Positions 51,684-60,712 of a DNA stretch of 64,000 nucleotides are shown here, one piece after another. The notes under the pieces are model-generated. The model worked only from the letters and a program-made list of their open reading frames with translations, was not told where the DNA came from and searched no databases. This DNA comes from JBBROS01 sp963752225 (GTDB lineage Bacteria; Pseudomonadota; Alphaproteobacteria; Acetobacterales; Acetobacteraceae): the NCBI GenBank assembly GCA_963752225.1, contig CAVVXS010000009.1, forward strand, positions 186,001 through 250,000. The letters run 5' to 3'. The translations under genes were made by a program, and so were the position numbers. Within the stretch, counting starts at the first letter, position 1. Each line of letters starts with the position of its first letter.

Positions 51684-52529
51684 CTAGCCGCCTTTGACGC
51701 CTCCGGCTGTGAGGCCGGCAACGATCTCTCGCTGCATCAACAGCGTCAGTAACAAGACCGGCAAGGTGACCAGCAGGGCGGCTGCCGCGAGCGGCCCCCA
51801 GCTGATCTGCTCGAATGTCAGCACGTTGTAGACGGCAACCGGCAGCGTCCGGGTTTCGCGGCCGGCCAGCACGATGCCGAAGATGAAGTTGTTCCAGCTG
51901 AAGATGAACGCGAGGATCAGCGCGACGGTGACGCCGGGTCGAGCCAGCGGCAACGCGACGTGGCGGAACGCTTGCCAGATCGTGGCGCCGTCCACCAGCG
52001 CCGCTTCCTCGAGTTCGGGGGGCAGGCCCTCGAAGAAGCCGATCATGATCCAAACCACGATCGGCACCGTGATCACGAGATGGGTGATGATGATCGGCGT
52101 GAGCGTCCCCGTCAGTTCCAGCCATTGAAACAGCAGGAACAACGGAATGAGATACGACAACCCGGGCGTGATGCGGGCGATCAGGATCAGCATCGCGGCC
52201 CGGGTCGCGCGGGCCTTGGCAATGCCGTACCCGGCGGGCACGCCGATCAGCAGCGCGAGCCCGGTCGCGCTGAACGACACGATCACCGAGTTCAGGGTGT
52301 AGTTCACGAAGTCATTCTTTTCGAACACGTCGCGGAAGTTGGCGAGCGTGGGCGGGAACGGGATGAACACGGGCGGAAAGGCGGTGTTGTCGGCCTCGTT
52401 CTTCAGGCTGAGCGACAGCATCCAAAGGAACACCAGCAGCGCCGGCGAGATCAGCACCAAGACGCTGAGATAGAGCGCGACCCGCCCGAAAAGGCGGCGC
52501 CGGCGCAGGCTGGCGGGCTTGCCGCTCAC
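51684..52529 (-). CDS. ABC sugar-type permease, MalG/UgpE family
   Basis: 281 residues with six transmembrane helices. The EAA loop that contacts the ATPase is EEAALVDGATIWQAFRHVAL PLARPG. It resembles the second permease of CUT1-type carbohydrate or polyol importers. The GTG start overlaps the upstream permease stop (GTGA). No solute-binding protein or ATPase gene adjoins, so the transporter is incomplete here. Confidence 0.9.
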   Translation of the reverse strand: MSGKPASLRRRRLFGRVALYLSVLVLISPALLVFLWMLSLSLKNEADNTAFPPVFIPFPPTLANFRDVFEKNDFVNYTLNSVIVSFSATGLALLIGVPAGYGIAKARATRAAMLILIARITPGLSYLIPLFLLFQWLELTGTLTPIIITHLVITVPIVVWIMIGFFEGLPPELEEAALVDGATIWQAFRHVALPLARPGVTVALILAFIFSWNNFIFGIVLAGRETRTLPVAVYNVLTFEQISWGPLAAAALLVTLPVLLLTLLMQREIVAGLTAGGVKGG

Positions 52530-53443
52530 GCCACCCGCTCCTGCTGCCGGAAATACAGCATCAGCAGCGTCACCAGCAGGATCAGCACGAAGAACACCAC
52601 GACGATCGCCGACGCGTAGCCCATGTCGTAGAAACTGAACGCCTCGAGATACAGCAGGATGTTGAGCGTCTCGCTCGAGGTGCCCGGGCCGCCGTTGCTG
52701 ATGACGAAGATGGTGTCGAACGCCTTCAGCGCGTCCACCCCGCGGATGACAGCGGCCACCATGATGAACGGCCACACCAGCGGCAGGGTGACGTGCCAGA
52801 ACACCTGCAGCGGGTTCGCCCCGTCCAACTCGGCCGCCTCGTAGGGGTCGTTCGGCAGGCTCGCCAAGCCGCCCAGCACGATCAGCATCACCAGCGGCGT
52901 CCACTGCCAGGTCTCGACCATCACCAGCGTCGGGATCACCGTCGCGCTCTCGTAGACCCAAGCCGATGGCGGCAGGCCGAAGCTGGTGAGGAGGTAGTTC
53001 AGCACCCCGAGCTGCGGGTGGAACATCATGGTCCAGACCAGGGCGATCGCCACCGGGGTCGCCATCATCGGCATGATGAAGATGGTCCGCGCCAAGCCTC
53101 GGCCGGGGAAATTGCGGTGAAAGCAAACCGCCGCCACGACCCCCAGCAGCACCGGCAGCAGCACCGACGCCGCCGTGAAATAGAGGGTTCGCAGCACCGC
53201 CCAGCCGAACCGGCCGTCACCGAGCATGCGCAGGTAGTTCTGCGCCCCGACGAAGGTTCGCTCGCCGCCGATGTGGAAGTCGTGCACCGACATGAACAAG
53301 GTGAACAGCCACGGGAACAGGATCACCGCGAACACCACCACCCCGGCCGGCACGATGAACGGCCAGTATTGCCGGGCGTAGTTGCGGCGCCGCGTGGCCG
53401 CCGCTGCGGCGCCGGAGGTGGCTGCGTGCAGCGTCGCGTCCAT
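52526..53443 (-). CDS. ABC sugar-type permease, MalF/UgpA family
   Basis: 305 residues, six transmembrane helices after a basic N-terminal extension (RRRNYARQYWPFIVPAGVVV). The EAA loop is YEAAELDGANPLQVFWHVTL PLVWP. It is the first permease of a CUT1-like import system and overlaps the second. The binding-protein gene that usually precedes such a pair is absent; instead a methyltransferase gene is divergent 98 bp away. Confidence 0.9.
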   Translation of the reverse strand: MDATLHAATSGAAAAATRRRNYARQYWPFIVPAGVVVFAVILFPWLFTLFMSVHDFHIGGERTFVGAQNYLRMLGDGRFGWAVLRTLYFTAASVLLPVLLGVVAAVCFHRNFPGRGLARTIFIMPMMATPVAIALVWTMMFHPQLGVLNYLLTSFGLPPSAWVYESATVIPTLVMVETWQWTPLVMLIVLGGLASLPNDPYEAAELDGANPLQVFWHVTLPLVWPFIMVAAVIRGVDALKAFDTIFVISNGGPGTSSETLNILLYLEAFSFYDMGYASAIVVVFFVLILLVTLLMLYFRQQERVA

Positions 53444-53541
53444 GGGATTCTCCTTGTTCTTGCCAGCAGCCTACCGCGCCGGGGCGGCGGTTGGGAACCA
53501 AGCCTATCGCGCCGCAATGCCCCGCGTGTCATAGCCGGGCC

Positions 53542-54432
53542 ATGCCGACGATCCGCAGCGCCTATCTCGCGCCCGAGGGGCTCGAAGCGACGCTCGGGGC
53601 GGCGCTGCGCCGCGGTGGCGTGGACCCGACCTGGCACGGCCGGCTGGCGCTCGCGGCCGAGCCGCCGCTCCCATGCCCCTGGGCGCAAGACACCTGGACG
53701 GCCCCCCTCGAGCACGCGGCGCCGTCGATCAAGGCCGCGGCCGACGCGCTGCGGGCGCAGCAGCGCAACTGGAGCGCCTATGCCGCCGGACACCACCGGC
53801 GGATGGCGCTGATCGAAGCACGATTGCCCCCGGTCAAGGCGGCGCCGCTGCAGTTCCCGGCACCCGTCCCCGGTGCCCATCTCGGCGCCTGGACCCTGCT
53901 CGAGCCGGATCGCATGTTGGCCAGCGGCAGCAAGGACAGCCCGTTTCCCAATGGCGAGTGCCGCTTCATCGAGGACCATCTCGGGCCGCCCAGCCGCGCC
54001 TACCTCAAGCTGTGGGAGGCCTTGACCCGGCTCGGCTGCCGTCCCGGCCCCGGCGACGAGTGCCTCGACCTCGGCGCCTCGCCCGGCGGCTGGACCTGGG
54101 TGCTGGCCCGGCTCGGCGCCGAGGTGACCGCGGTGGACAAGGCGCCGCTCGACCCGGCGGTCGCGGCCATGCCGGGAGTGTCCGCGCTGATCGAGAGCGC
54201 CTTCGCCGTGCCGCCGCGTCCGGTGGACTGGCTCGTGTGTGACGTCATCGCCTACCCCGCCCGCACCCTGTCGCTGCTGGAACGCTGGCTGCCGTTCGCT
54301 CGGCACTTGGTCTGCACAATCAAGTTCCAGGGCGACACCGACCACGACAGCGCCGAGCGTATCGCCGCCCTGCCCGGCTTGCGGCTGGTGCACCTGTTCC
54401 ACAACAAGCACGAGCTGACGGCGCTGAAGTAG
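53542..54432 (+). CDS. RlmM/FtsJ-like SAM-dependent methyltransferase
   Basis: 296 residues. The C-terminal Rossmann domain has the SAM motif DECLDLGASPGGWTWVLARL, an acidic strand-2 position (VTAVDKAPLD), DWLVCDVIAYP and HLVCTIKFQGD. The K-D-K-E pattern of 2'-O-ribose methyltransferases is consistent with Asp in CDV, Lys in TIKF and Glu in KHEL. The N-terminal part (about 1-150) resembles the THUMP/RFL region of RlmM. It probably modifies 23S rRNA. ATG 53542 begins MPTIRSAYLAPEG. Confidence 0.8.
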   Translation: MPTIRSAYLAPEGLEATLGAALRRGGVDPTWHGRLALAAEPPLPCPWAQDTWTAPLEHAAPSIKAAADALRAQQRNWSAYAAGHHRRMALIEARLPPVKAAPLQFPAPVPGAHLGAWTLLEPDRMLASGSKDSPFPNGECRFIEDHLGPPSRAYLKLWEALTRLGCRPGPGDECLDLGASPGGWTWVLARLGAEVTAVDKAPLDPAVAAMPGVSALIESAFAVPPRPVDWLVCDVIAYPARTLSLLERWLPFARHLVCTIKFQGDTDHDSAERIAALPGLRLVHLFHNKHELTALK

Positions 54433-54447
54433 AGCGGGCGAAGGTGC

Positions 54448-57111
54448 TCAGGCGCCGTGCGGCAGCAGCAGCAGGTCGGTTGGCGCGCCGACGGTCACGA
54501 ACAGCGCGCCGTTGGCCACCGCGGGCGGTGCGACGGTGAAGGCGAAGCTGCTGCCGCCCTCGGCGGTCGGCGCCGACGCGGCCGCGTCGTAGTGCTGCCC
54601 GGCCACGTCGATCCCGTCGACATACAGCGCCCGTCCGGCGGCCGCGTTCAGCAGCACCACCGACGCCGAGTGCGGGCCCGGTGCCAGGTCCAGCAGGAAC
54701 CGCATCGCCTCGGTTTCCCCGGCGCCGTGCGACGCCGTCACCGTCTGCACCCCGCCCTGGACCTTGCCGTCGATGCTGATGAAGGCGAGCGCGTCGCCGC
54801 CGGCCGTGTCCTCGGACAGGTCCACCGTGACCGCGGTGGGGCTCGTGACCGGCGCGGTCGCGAGCAAGGCCGTGCCGTTGGCCGGCAGCGCCGCCGGGGC
54901 GCCGAACTCCAGCCCGTTGAACATCGCCCCGTCCACGAACAGCGCCCGGCCGCCGTCACCGGCGCCGAGCCCGTTGACGAACTGGACCGCCACCACGTGC
55001 GGTCCGGTCACGAAGGGACCGGCAACCGTGACGGTCTGCGACTGGCCGGCGGCATGCGCGGCGGTCGCCGTCAGCACGCCGCCGACCGCCGTCCCATCGA
55101 CCAGCAGCTTGAACTGGGCGTCCCCCTGCCACGCCGTCTCGGACACGCGCAGGATGAGCTGCCCGTTCTCCGTCGCCGAATTGGCCGGCAGCGTCGTCGC
55201 AACGAGCGGCGCCGCCGCCGGCGCCCCCGTCGCGCCCCAAGGCGACGCCTTGCCGACCGAAACCCCGGTCTTGGTGACCGGCGCGGTGTTGGTGCCGCCT
55301 GCGACCGGGATGCTGCCGGCGGTGCCCCCGGCGAAGCCGGTCCGCGCGACCGCGACCGCGACCGCAGGGTCGGTGTTGGCGACGAAGGTGGTGGGCGTTC
55401 CTGCCAAGTGGCTGATCAGGGTCGAGTCGGTGATGCCGACGGTGCTGCCGGCCTGCATGCCGCCGCCGCCGATCCGGATCAGGGTCGCCGACTGGCTGTT
55501 GGCGCCGTTCTCGATCGCGGTGCCGCCGATCGCGACCCGGCCGGCGTCCGGCAGGTCGACCGCCACCCCGCCATTGCCGGCCGCCTGGCTGATCCGGTCG
55601 CCGTCCAGCACCGTATTGGCCGCCTGGCTGAGCAGCTCCGGCCCGGCCACCGCGTCGTGCAGGTAGTCGTTGCGCAGCGTGAGCGTGCCGATCGCCGCCA
55701 CCGCCACGTCAGCGCCGCGCCCGTCGGCGGTGCCGTTGCGGGCGAGCTCGGTGTCGTAGATGCCGACGCTCGCGGCCGTCGCGCTGGCCACGACGCCGGT
55801 CTGGTTGTCGTGGATGGTGCTGTTGACGATCGTCAGGTTGCCACCCTCGCTGCGGATGGCCGCCGCGACGCCGCCCGGCGTGTTGGCGCCGAAGATCTCC
55901 ACATTGCGGAACGTGGCGTCGGTGGTCGCCAGGAACTGTGCGACACCGTTCGCCGGGGCCGTCGTGGCGACGAACTGGGCCAGGCCGCCGACGCCCTCGA
56001 TGATCAGCTTGTGGCCGATCACCGCGCCGTCGTCGATGTAGAGTCCGGCGTTGACGTCGATCGTGTCACCATCCGCGGACGCTGCCACCGCCGCCGCGAC
56101 GGTCTCGAACTGCCGCCCGGCGCCGACCGTGAGCACATGGCCGGTCGCCACCACCGCCCCGGCCCGGCCGAACTCGATTGCCGCCGCCGGGCCCGGCACC
56201 GGCACGGGGACCGGCGCAGGCGACGGGGCCGGATCGGGGCGCACGGCCGCGATCGGGTTGGCCGACAGCACCGCCCGCCCGCTGGCCAGGGCGGCAAAAC
56301 CATACTCGGTGTTGTTCTGCACCCGGGCCGTCACCAGCACGGACAGGTTCTGGAGCAGCACGGCGCCGGGCCGGTCGGACACGACGGTGTTGCCGGACAG
56401 GTCGAGGCTGCTGCCGAGCTGCGTCGACTCGCTGCCGTAGCGGATGGCCGCCGCCGCCGTGGAGGCGCTCCCCTTGCCGATGCTGTTGCCTTGCAGCACG
56501 ACGACGCCGCCGGACGGGAGGTCGATCGCATAAGCGGCTGCGGCGGAATTGTCCTGAATGCGGCTGTTGCTGACGGTCGTGGCCGCGGCACGGCTGCTGA
56601 GCTCCGTGCTGCCGGCCGCGTCGTGCAGGCTGCTGTGGCGTACCGTCAGCGACTTGATGCCGCCCACCGAAAGGTTGGCGGAAAACCCGTCATTGTTGCC
56701 GTTGGCAGCGAACTCCGAGGTCTCGACGGTCAGGGTCGTCGCGGCATTCGTAAGGGCGACCAACCCGGTCTGGTTGCCGGCGAACGCGCTGTTGCGGACG
56801 ACCACGTTGCCGCCCGCAACGACCATCCCGGCGCCGGTGCCATCGGTCCGATGCAGCCCGGTGAAGGCGAACCCGTCCACGACGGCGTCGGTGGTGACCG
56901 TCAGCAGCGCCCGCGCCGACGCCGGGGCGCCGACCGCAGTCATCGTGACCCGTCCGCCGGCGGCCACCAGGCTGATCTTGGCCCGGGTTGTAGCGAAGTC
57001 GTTCACGTAAGTGCCGGCCGCAACGGACACGGTGTCGCCGTCTCGCGCGGCGGCCACAGCCGCCGAGATGGTTACATATTGCTTGCCGGCGCCAACGCTC
57101 AGGATCGCCAC
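54448..57111 (-). CDS. Large beta-helix surface protein with two CBM-like modules
   Basis: 887 residues, poor in Cys and rich in Ala/Gly/Thr/Val. Layout: right-handed beta-helix 1 (about 3-290), Pro-rich linker (292-308, PDPAPSPAPVPVPVPGP), beta-helix 2 (about 325-600) and two calcium-dependent xylan-binding-type modules (about 650-737 and 760-842; FKLLVDGTAVGGVLTATAAH, then FVNG). The two helices begin with matching sequences (ILSVGAGKQYVTISAAVAAA and VLTVGAGRQFETVAAAVAAS), so they arose by duplication. There is no N-terminal signal peptide, so export would need a type I or other route. A carbohydrate-binding surface or biofilm role is inferred. Confidence 0.75.
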   Translation of the reverse strand: MAILSVGAGKQYVTISAAVAAARDGDTVSVAAGTYVNDFATTRAKISLVAAGGRVTMTAVGAPASARALLTVTTDAVVDGFAFTGLHRTDGTGAGMVVAGGNVVVRNSAFAGNQTGLVALTNAATTLTVETSEFAANGNNDGFSANLSVGGIKSLTVRHSSLHDAAGSTELSSRAAATTVSNSRIQDNSAAAAYAIDLPSGGVVVLQGNSIGKGSASTAAAAIRYGSESTQLGSSLDLSGNTVVSDRPGAVLLQNLSVLVTARVQNNTEYGFAALASGRAVLSANPIAAVRPDPAPSPAPVPVPVPGPAAAIEFGRAGAVVATGHVLTVGAGRQFETVAAAVAASADGDTIDVNAGLYIDDGAVIGHKLIIEGVGGLAQFVATTAPANGVAQFLATTDATFRNVEIFGANTPGGVAAAIRSEGGNLTIVNSTIHDNQTGVVASATAASVGIYDTELARNGTADGRGADVAVAAIGTLTLRNDYLHDAVAGPELLSQAANTVLDGDRISQAAGNGGVAVDLPDAGRVAIGGTAIENGANSQSATLIRIGGGGMQAGSTVGITDSTLISHLAGTPTTFVANTDPAVAVAVARTGFAGGTAGSIPVAGGTNTAPVTKTGVSVGKASPWGATGAPAAAPLVATTLPANSATENGQLILRVSETAWQGDAQFKLLVDGTAVGGVLTATAAHAAGQSQTVTVAGPFVTGPHVVAVQFVNGLGAGDGGRALFVDGAMFNGLEFGAPAALPANGTALLATAPVTSPTAVTVDLSEDTAGGDALAFISIDGKVQGGVQTVTASHGAGETEAMRFLLDLAPGPHSASVVLLNAAAGRALYVDGIDVAGQHYDAAASAPTAEGGSSFAFTVAPPAVANGALFVTVGAPTDLLLLPHGA

Positions 57112-57195
57112 GATGTCCGCTCCTCAACGGTCGAGACAATCTCAACCGACGAGCCAACATCGCCCCAAATGCTTAATTTGAGACAAAGACGCGGT

Positions 57196-58899
57196 TTACG
57201 ATCCCGTCTTCGTTGCGAGATACGAACGCCAGCCGCCGAGATGGCTGATGTCGTGGGAGCCGGCAGTCGCATGCGCCTCGGCCAGGAAGCCCAGGCAGGG
57301 TCCATCCTCCAGCATCACCGTTCCGAACCCGAGCGGGGCCGGCACCTGCGCCAGCAATGCGCCGACCGCCGCGGTCGGGAGCGCCCAGATCTCGCCTTCG
57401 ATGGCGCCCACGCCGCCGGCCACCAAGCCCGGGCGGTCGCCGAGCGCGAACAGGCGGTAGCCCGGCGCCGTCCGGGCGACCCGGAGAAAGCGGGCGCCCA
57501 GCGCGGTCAACTGATGGTTCAACGCCAGCCCCGACATATGTCCGCCGACGCAGAACAGCGCCGTTTCGTCGTCGGCAAGCGTGTCGGCGGCGGCGGGCGG
57601 CGGCAAGGACTGCACCGTCGCCCCCACCCGGTCGGTCGCCGCCCGGTGCACCCGGTCCGCCAGCGCCGCCAAGCGCCCCTCGGACCAGGCCGGCCCCACC
57701 AGCGTCACCCCGATCGGCGCGCCGTCCGGGCCGAAGCCCGCGGGCACGGCGATCGCGGCAAGGTCGAGCAGGTTGACGAAGTTGGTGTAGGTGCCGAGCC
57801 GGCTGTTCGGGCCGATCGGATCGGCCGCCAACTCCGCGCATGTCGGCCAGCACGGCGCGGTCGGCAGCAGCAGCACATCGGCCTGCTCGAACATCGCTGC
57901 GGCGCGGCGGCGCAGCCGGGTCAGCAGGTGGAAGGCGTCGAACGCGTCGGCGGCGCTCCGCTGCAGCCCGCCTTCGAGGATCGCCCGCGTCGTCGGGTGC
58001 AGCGCCTCGGGCCGGTCGAGCATCGGCCGCAGCGCCGCGGTCCGCTCCGCAACCCAAGGCCCGTCGTAGAGCAGCCGGGCCAGCTCGAGGAACGGCGCGA
58101 TCGGAACCGGCACCGCCGCCAAATCCGCGGCCCAACGCTCGGCCACGGCGCGGATCGGGGCGTCGCAGGCCGACAGGTCCTCCGCGACCACCACCCGGAC
58201 CCGCTCGGCCAGCGCGGCACGGCGCAAATAGCCCGGCGGCGGCGGCCGGCTATACGGATCGTCCGCCACGAAACCGGCGATCACCCGGAGCACGGCGAGC
58301 GCCTCGTCGACGCTGCGCGCGAACACCGACACGGTGTCGATCGAGCGGCAGGCCGGCACCACGCCCATCGACGGCACCGCGCCGACCGTGGGCTTCAGCC
58401 CGACGATGTTGCCGAACATCGCCGGCACCCGGCCGGATCCGGCCGTATCGGTGCCGAGCGCGACCGGGACGATGCCCGCCGCCACCGCGACGCCGGATCC
58501 GGACGAGGATCCGCCCGGCACCCGCGCCGGGTCGAACGGGGCACGCGGCACCCCATACGGGCTGCGGACACCGACGAGGCCGGTCGCGAACTGGTCGAGG
58601 TTGGTCTTGCCCATCACGATCGCGCCGGCCGCGCGCAGCCGGGCCACGGCGGGCGCGTCCGCCGCCGGCGTGTAGGCGTAATCGGGACATGCGGCGGTGG
58701 TCGGCATCCCGGCCACGTCGATGTTGTCCTTCACCGCGACCGGCACGCCCCAGAGCGGGCGGCCCCGCTTCCCCTCGGCATCGAGCGCGGCCGCCCGGTC
58801 GAGCAGGGCGGCATCCGGCTCGCGGTGGATCCAAATGGCCGGATCGGCGGTGGCGGCGTCGGCCGCGATCGCCTGCCGGACCTGCTCGGATGAAGTCAT
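57196..58899 (-). CDS. atzF: Allophanate hydrolase
   Basis: 567 residues: an amidase-signature domain (1 to about 430) plus the C-terminal domain that distinguishes allophanate hydrolase (ALFCVGGHMSGLALNHQLTA). The triad is Lys57 (PVAVKDNIDVAG), cis-Ser131 (VPGGSSSGSGVAVAAG) and Ser155 (DTAGSGRVPA). It converts allophanate to ammonia and CO2, normally after urea carboxylase. No urea carboxylase, biuret hydrolase or transporter gene is next to it; the neighbours are a hydrolase and L-threonate dehydrogenase. Full length. Confidence 0.9.
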   Translation of the reverse strand: MTSSEQVRQAIAADAATADPAIWIHREPDAALLDRAAALDAEGKRGRPLWGVPVAVKDNIDVAGMPTTAACPDYAYTPAADAPAVARLRAAGAIVMGKTNLDQFATGLVGVRSPYGVPRAPFDPARVPGGSSSGSGVAVAAGIVPVALGTDTAGSGRVPAMFGNIVGLKPTVGAVPSMGVVPACRSIDTVSVFARSVDEALAVLRVIAGFVADDPYSRPPPPGYLRRAALAERVRVVVAEDLSACDAPIRAVAERWAADLAAVPVPIAPFLELARLLYDGPWVAERTAALRPMLDRPEALHPTTRAILEGGLQRSAADAFDAFHLLTRLRRRAAAMFEQADVLLLPTAPCWPTCAELAADPIGPNSRLGTYTNFVNLLDLAAIAVPAGFGPDGAPIGVTLVGPAWSEGRLAALADRVHRAATDRVGATVQSLPPPAAADTLADDETALFCVGGHMSGLALNHQLTALGARFLRVARTAPGYRLFALGDRPGLVAGGVGAIEGEIWALPTAAVGALLAQVPAPLGFGTVMLEDGPCLGFLAEAHATAGSHDISHLGGWRSYLATKTGS

Positions 58900-58921
58900 T
58901 CCGGCCTGTCCGGACGATCGG

Positions 58922-59740
58922 CTAGGGCTGTCCAGCGCCGGCCACGAGATCGAGCAGGGCGCGGGTCAACAGCCCGTCCGGCTGCCGCAAGCTGGCAATG
59001 ACCGTGAAATGGTCGGCGCCGGCGGCGGGGATCAGCGCCCCCGGCGCGTGCGCCGCGGCCCGCTTGGCATGCAGCGCCCGGCTGTCGCCCACCAACGGCG
59101 GCAGTTCAGCCGTCCCGTACGCGATCGACATCGGCTTGCCCACCACCGGGTGACGCAGCGGCGACAGCGTTTCGAGCTCGGCGTCGCTGATGCGCGCCTT
59201 CTCGTTGAGGTAGGTGTCCCGCAGCGGCCCGAGCTCGAAGATTCCGCTGATGGCGAGCCCGGCATGCACCGCCTCGTGGCCGAGCACCATTGCCGTCAGA
59301 TGGCCGCCGGCCGACCAGCCGGACACCACGATCGGGCCGCCGACCTGGTCCCGCGTCCACCGCAGCGCCGCCCGCATCTCGTCCACGATGTTCGTCATCG
59401 TGCCATCGGGCGTCAGCGTGTAGCTCGGCATCGCCACCGACCAGCCATGCGCGCGCACGCCGTTGCCGAGCACGGAGAACCCTTCGCGGCTGTTGCGCTG
59501 CCAATAGCCGCCGTGGATGAAGAACAGGCACGGCGCCGCGCGGTCGGCGGCGGGAAACAGGTCGAGCTTCTGCCGCTCCGCCGCGCCGTAGGCCTGGTCG
59601 AGGCGACCGGGGAACTCGGCCCGCACCGCCGCCGACGCTTCGCGCAGCTCGGCGACGATCTCCTGGCTGTTCTGCACCGCATCGGTGTTGTTGTAGCGAG
59701 CGTCCCGCTGCGCCTGCGTCAGCCGGCCCCAATCCTCCAT
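58922..59740 (-). CDS. Alpha/beta hydrolase, kynurenine-formamidase-like
   Basis: 272 residues. Oxyanion-hole motif IHGGYWQRNSR, nucleophile SGWSAGGHLTAMV, and a late catalytic His in AGADHFTVIASL. HGGYW is typical of esterases and kynurenine formamidase-like enzymes of this family. It opens MEDWGRLTQAQRDARYNNTD, a conserved N-terminus. The ATG at 59740 overlaps the dehydrogenase stop (TGATG). It could hydrolyse an N-formyl or ester intermediate in the pathway with LtnD/AtzF, but none is identified. Confidence 0.85.
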   Translation of the reverse strand: MEDWGRLTQAQRDARYNNTDAVQNSQEIVAELREASAAVRAEFPGRLDQAYGAAERQKLDLFPAADRAAPCLFFIHGGYWQRNSREGFSVLGNGVRAHGWSVAMPSYTLTPDGTMTNIVDEMRAALRWTRDQVGGPIVVSGWSAGGHLTAMVLGHEAVHAGLAISGIFELGPLRDTYLNEKARISDAELETLSPLRHPVVGKPMSIAYGTAELPPLVGDSRALHAKRAAAHAPGALIPAAGADHFTVIASLRQPDGLLTRALLDLVAGAGQP

Positions 59741-60636
59741 CACTTGGCTCCCTGCGGCAGCGTGATCCCGGCCAGCGCTTCCCAGACCCGAATCACGAAG
59801 GCGTCGTCCTTGCCGCCGTGACCCAGCGCGGCGGCCCCCAGGAACAGCTGGTGCGCCGCGGCCGCCAGCGGCAGCGGGAAGCCGAGCGAGCGCGCCTGGT
59901 CGAGCACGATGCCGAGGTCCTTGACGAAGATGTTGACCGCCGAATGCGGCGTGTCGTCACCGGCCAGCACATGCGGCACCCGGTTCTGGAACATCCAGGA
60001 GTTGCCGGCCGAGGTGGTGATGACGTCGTAGACGGTTTGCGGATCGGCGCCGGCGCGGATCGCGAGCGCCATCGCCTCGCCCGACACGGCGATGTGCACG
60101 CCGGCCAGCAGCTGGTTGATCATCTTCACCGTGCTTCCGGCGCCGGCAGCGTCGCCCAGCCGCCAGACCTTGCCGGCGACCGCGTCCAGCACCGGCTGCG
60201 CCCGCTCGAACGCGGCCGCCGTTCCGCTTGCCATCACCGTCATGCTGCCGCCGCGGGCGCCGGTCGAGCCGCCCGACACCGGCGCATCGAGGAACAGCAG
60301 CCCCGCCGCCTCGACCCGCTGCGCCAGCGACTTGGCAATGTCCGGCGACAGGGTGGTGCAACACAGCACCACGCCGCCCGGCGCCACCCGGGGCACCGCG
60401 CCGGCGTCGCCGAACAGCACCGCCTCGGCCTGGGCGGCGTTGACCACGAACACGACGAGCGCCTCGAGGCCATCCGGCAACGCATCGGGCGACGCGACCG
60501 CGCTGCCGCCGGCCGCTTGCAGCTCGTTGCGGGCGGCCTCGCGCAGCTCGCACCCGGCGGTTTCATGGCCCTTGGCCACGAGGTTGAGGGCGGCGCCCAT
60601 GCCCATCGAACCCAACCCGATCACCCCGACCTTCAC
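59740..60636 (-). CDS. ltnD: L-threonate dehydrogenase / 3-hydroxyisobutyrate dehydrogenase family
   Basis: 298 residues. The Rossmann motif MKVGVIGLGSMGMGAALNLV, substrate-binding DAPVSGGSTGARGG and the catalytic Lys in GSTVKMINQLLAG identify the beta-hydroxyacid dehydrogenases. The length and the GNSWMFQNRVPHVL segment fit the LtnD subgroup, which oxidises L-threonate to 2-oxo-tetronate. No ltnA/otnC partners are present, so the exact substrate is not certain. Overlaps the hydrolase gene. Confidence 0.78.
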   Translation of the reverse strand: MKVGVIGLGSMGMGAALNLVAKGHETAGCELREAARNELQAAGGSAVASPDALPDGLEALVVFVVNAAQAEAVLFGDAGAVPRVAPGGVVLCCTTLSPDIAKSLAQRVEAAGLLFLDAPVSGGSTGARGGSMTVMASGTAAAFERAQPVLDAVAGKVWRLGDAAGAGSTVKMINQLLAGVHIAVSGEAMALAIRAGADPQTVYDVITTSAGNSWMFQNRVPHVLAGDDTPHSAVNIFVKDLGIVLDQARSLGFPLPLAAAAHQLFLGAAALGHGGKDDAFVIRVWEALAGITLPQGAK

Positions 60637-60712
60637 GCCCCGTCCTCCATCCGTTGCCGCCGAGCATGCACGAGCCCGCCCGAAGGACCAAAGCGCCGGC
60701 CGCTTCGATGGA

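Noticed and set aside
54457..58893. A plus-strand open frame of nearly 1500 codons opposite the beta-helix protein and allophanate hydrolase
   Set aside because: Antisense to two recognisable proteins and spanning their intergenic gap; Arg/Gly/His-rich shadow translation.
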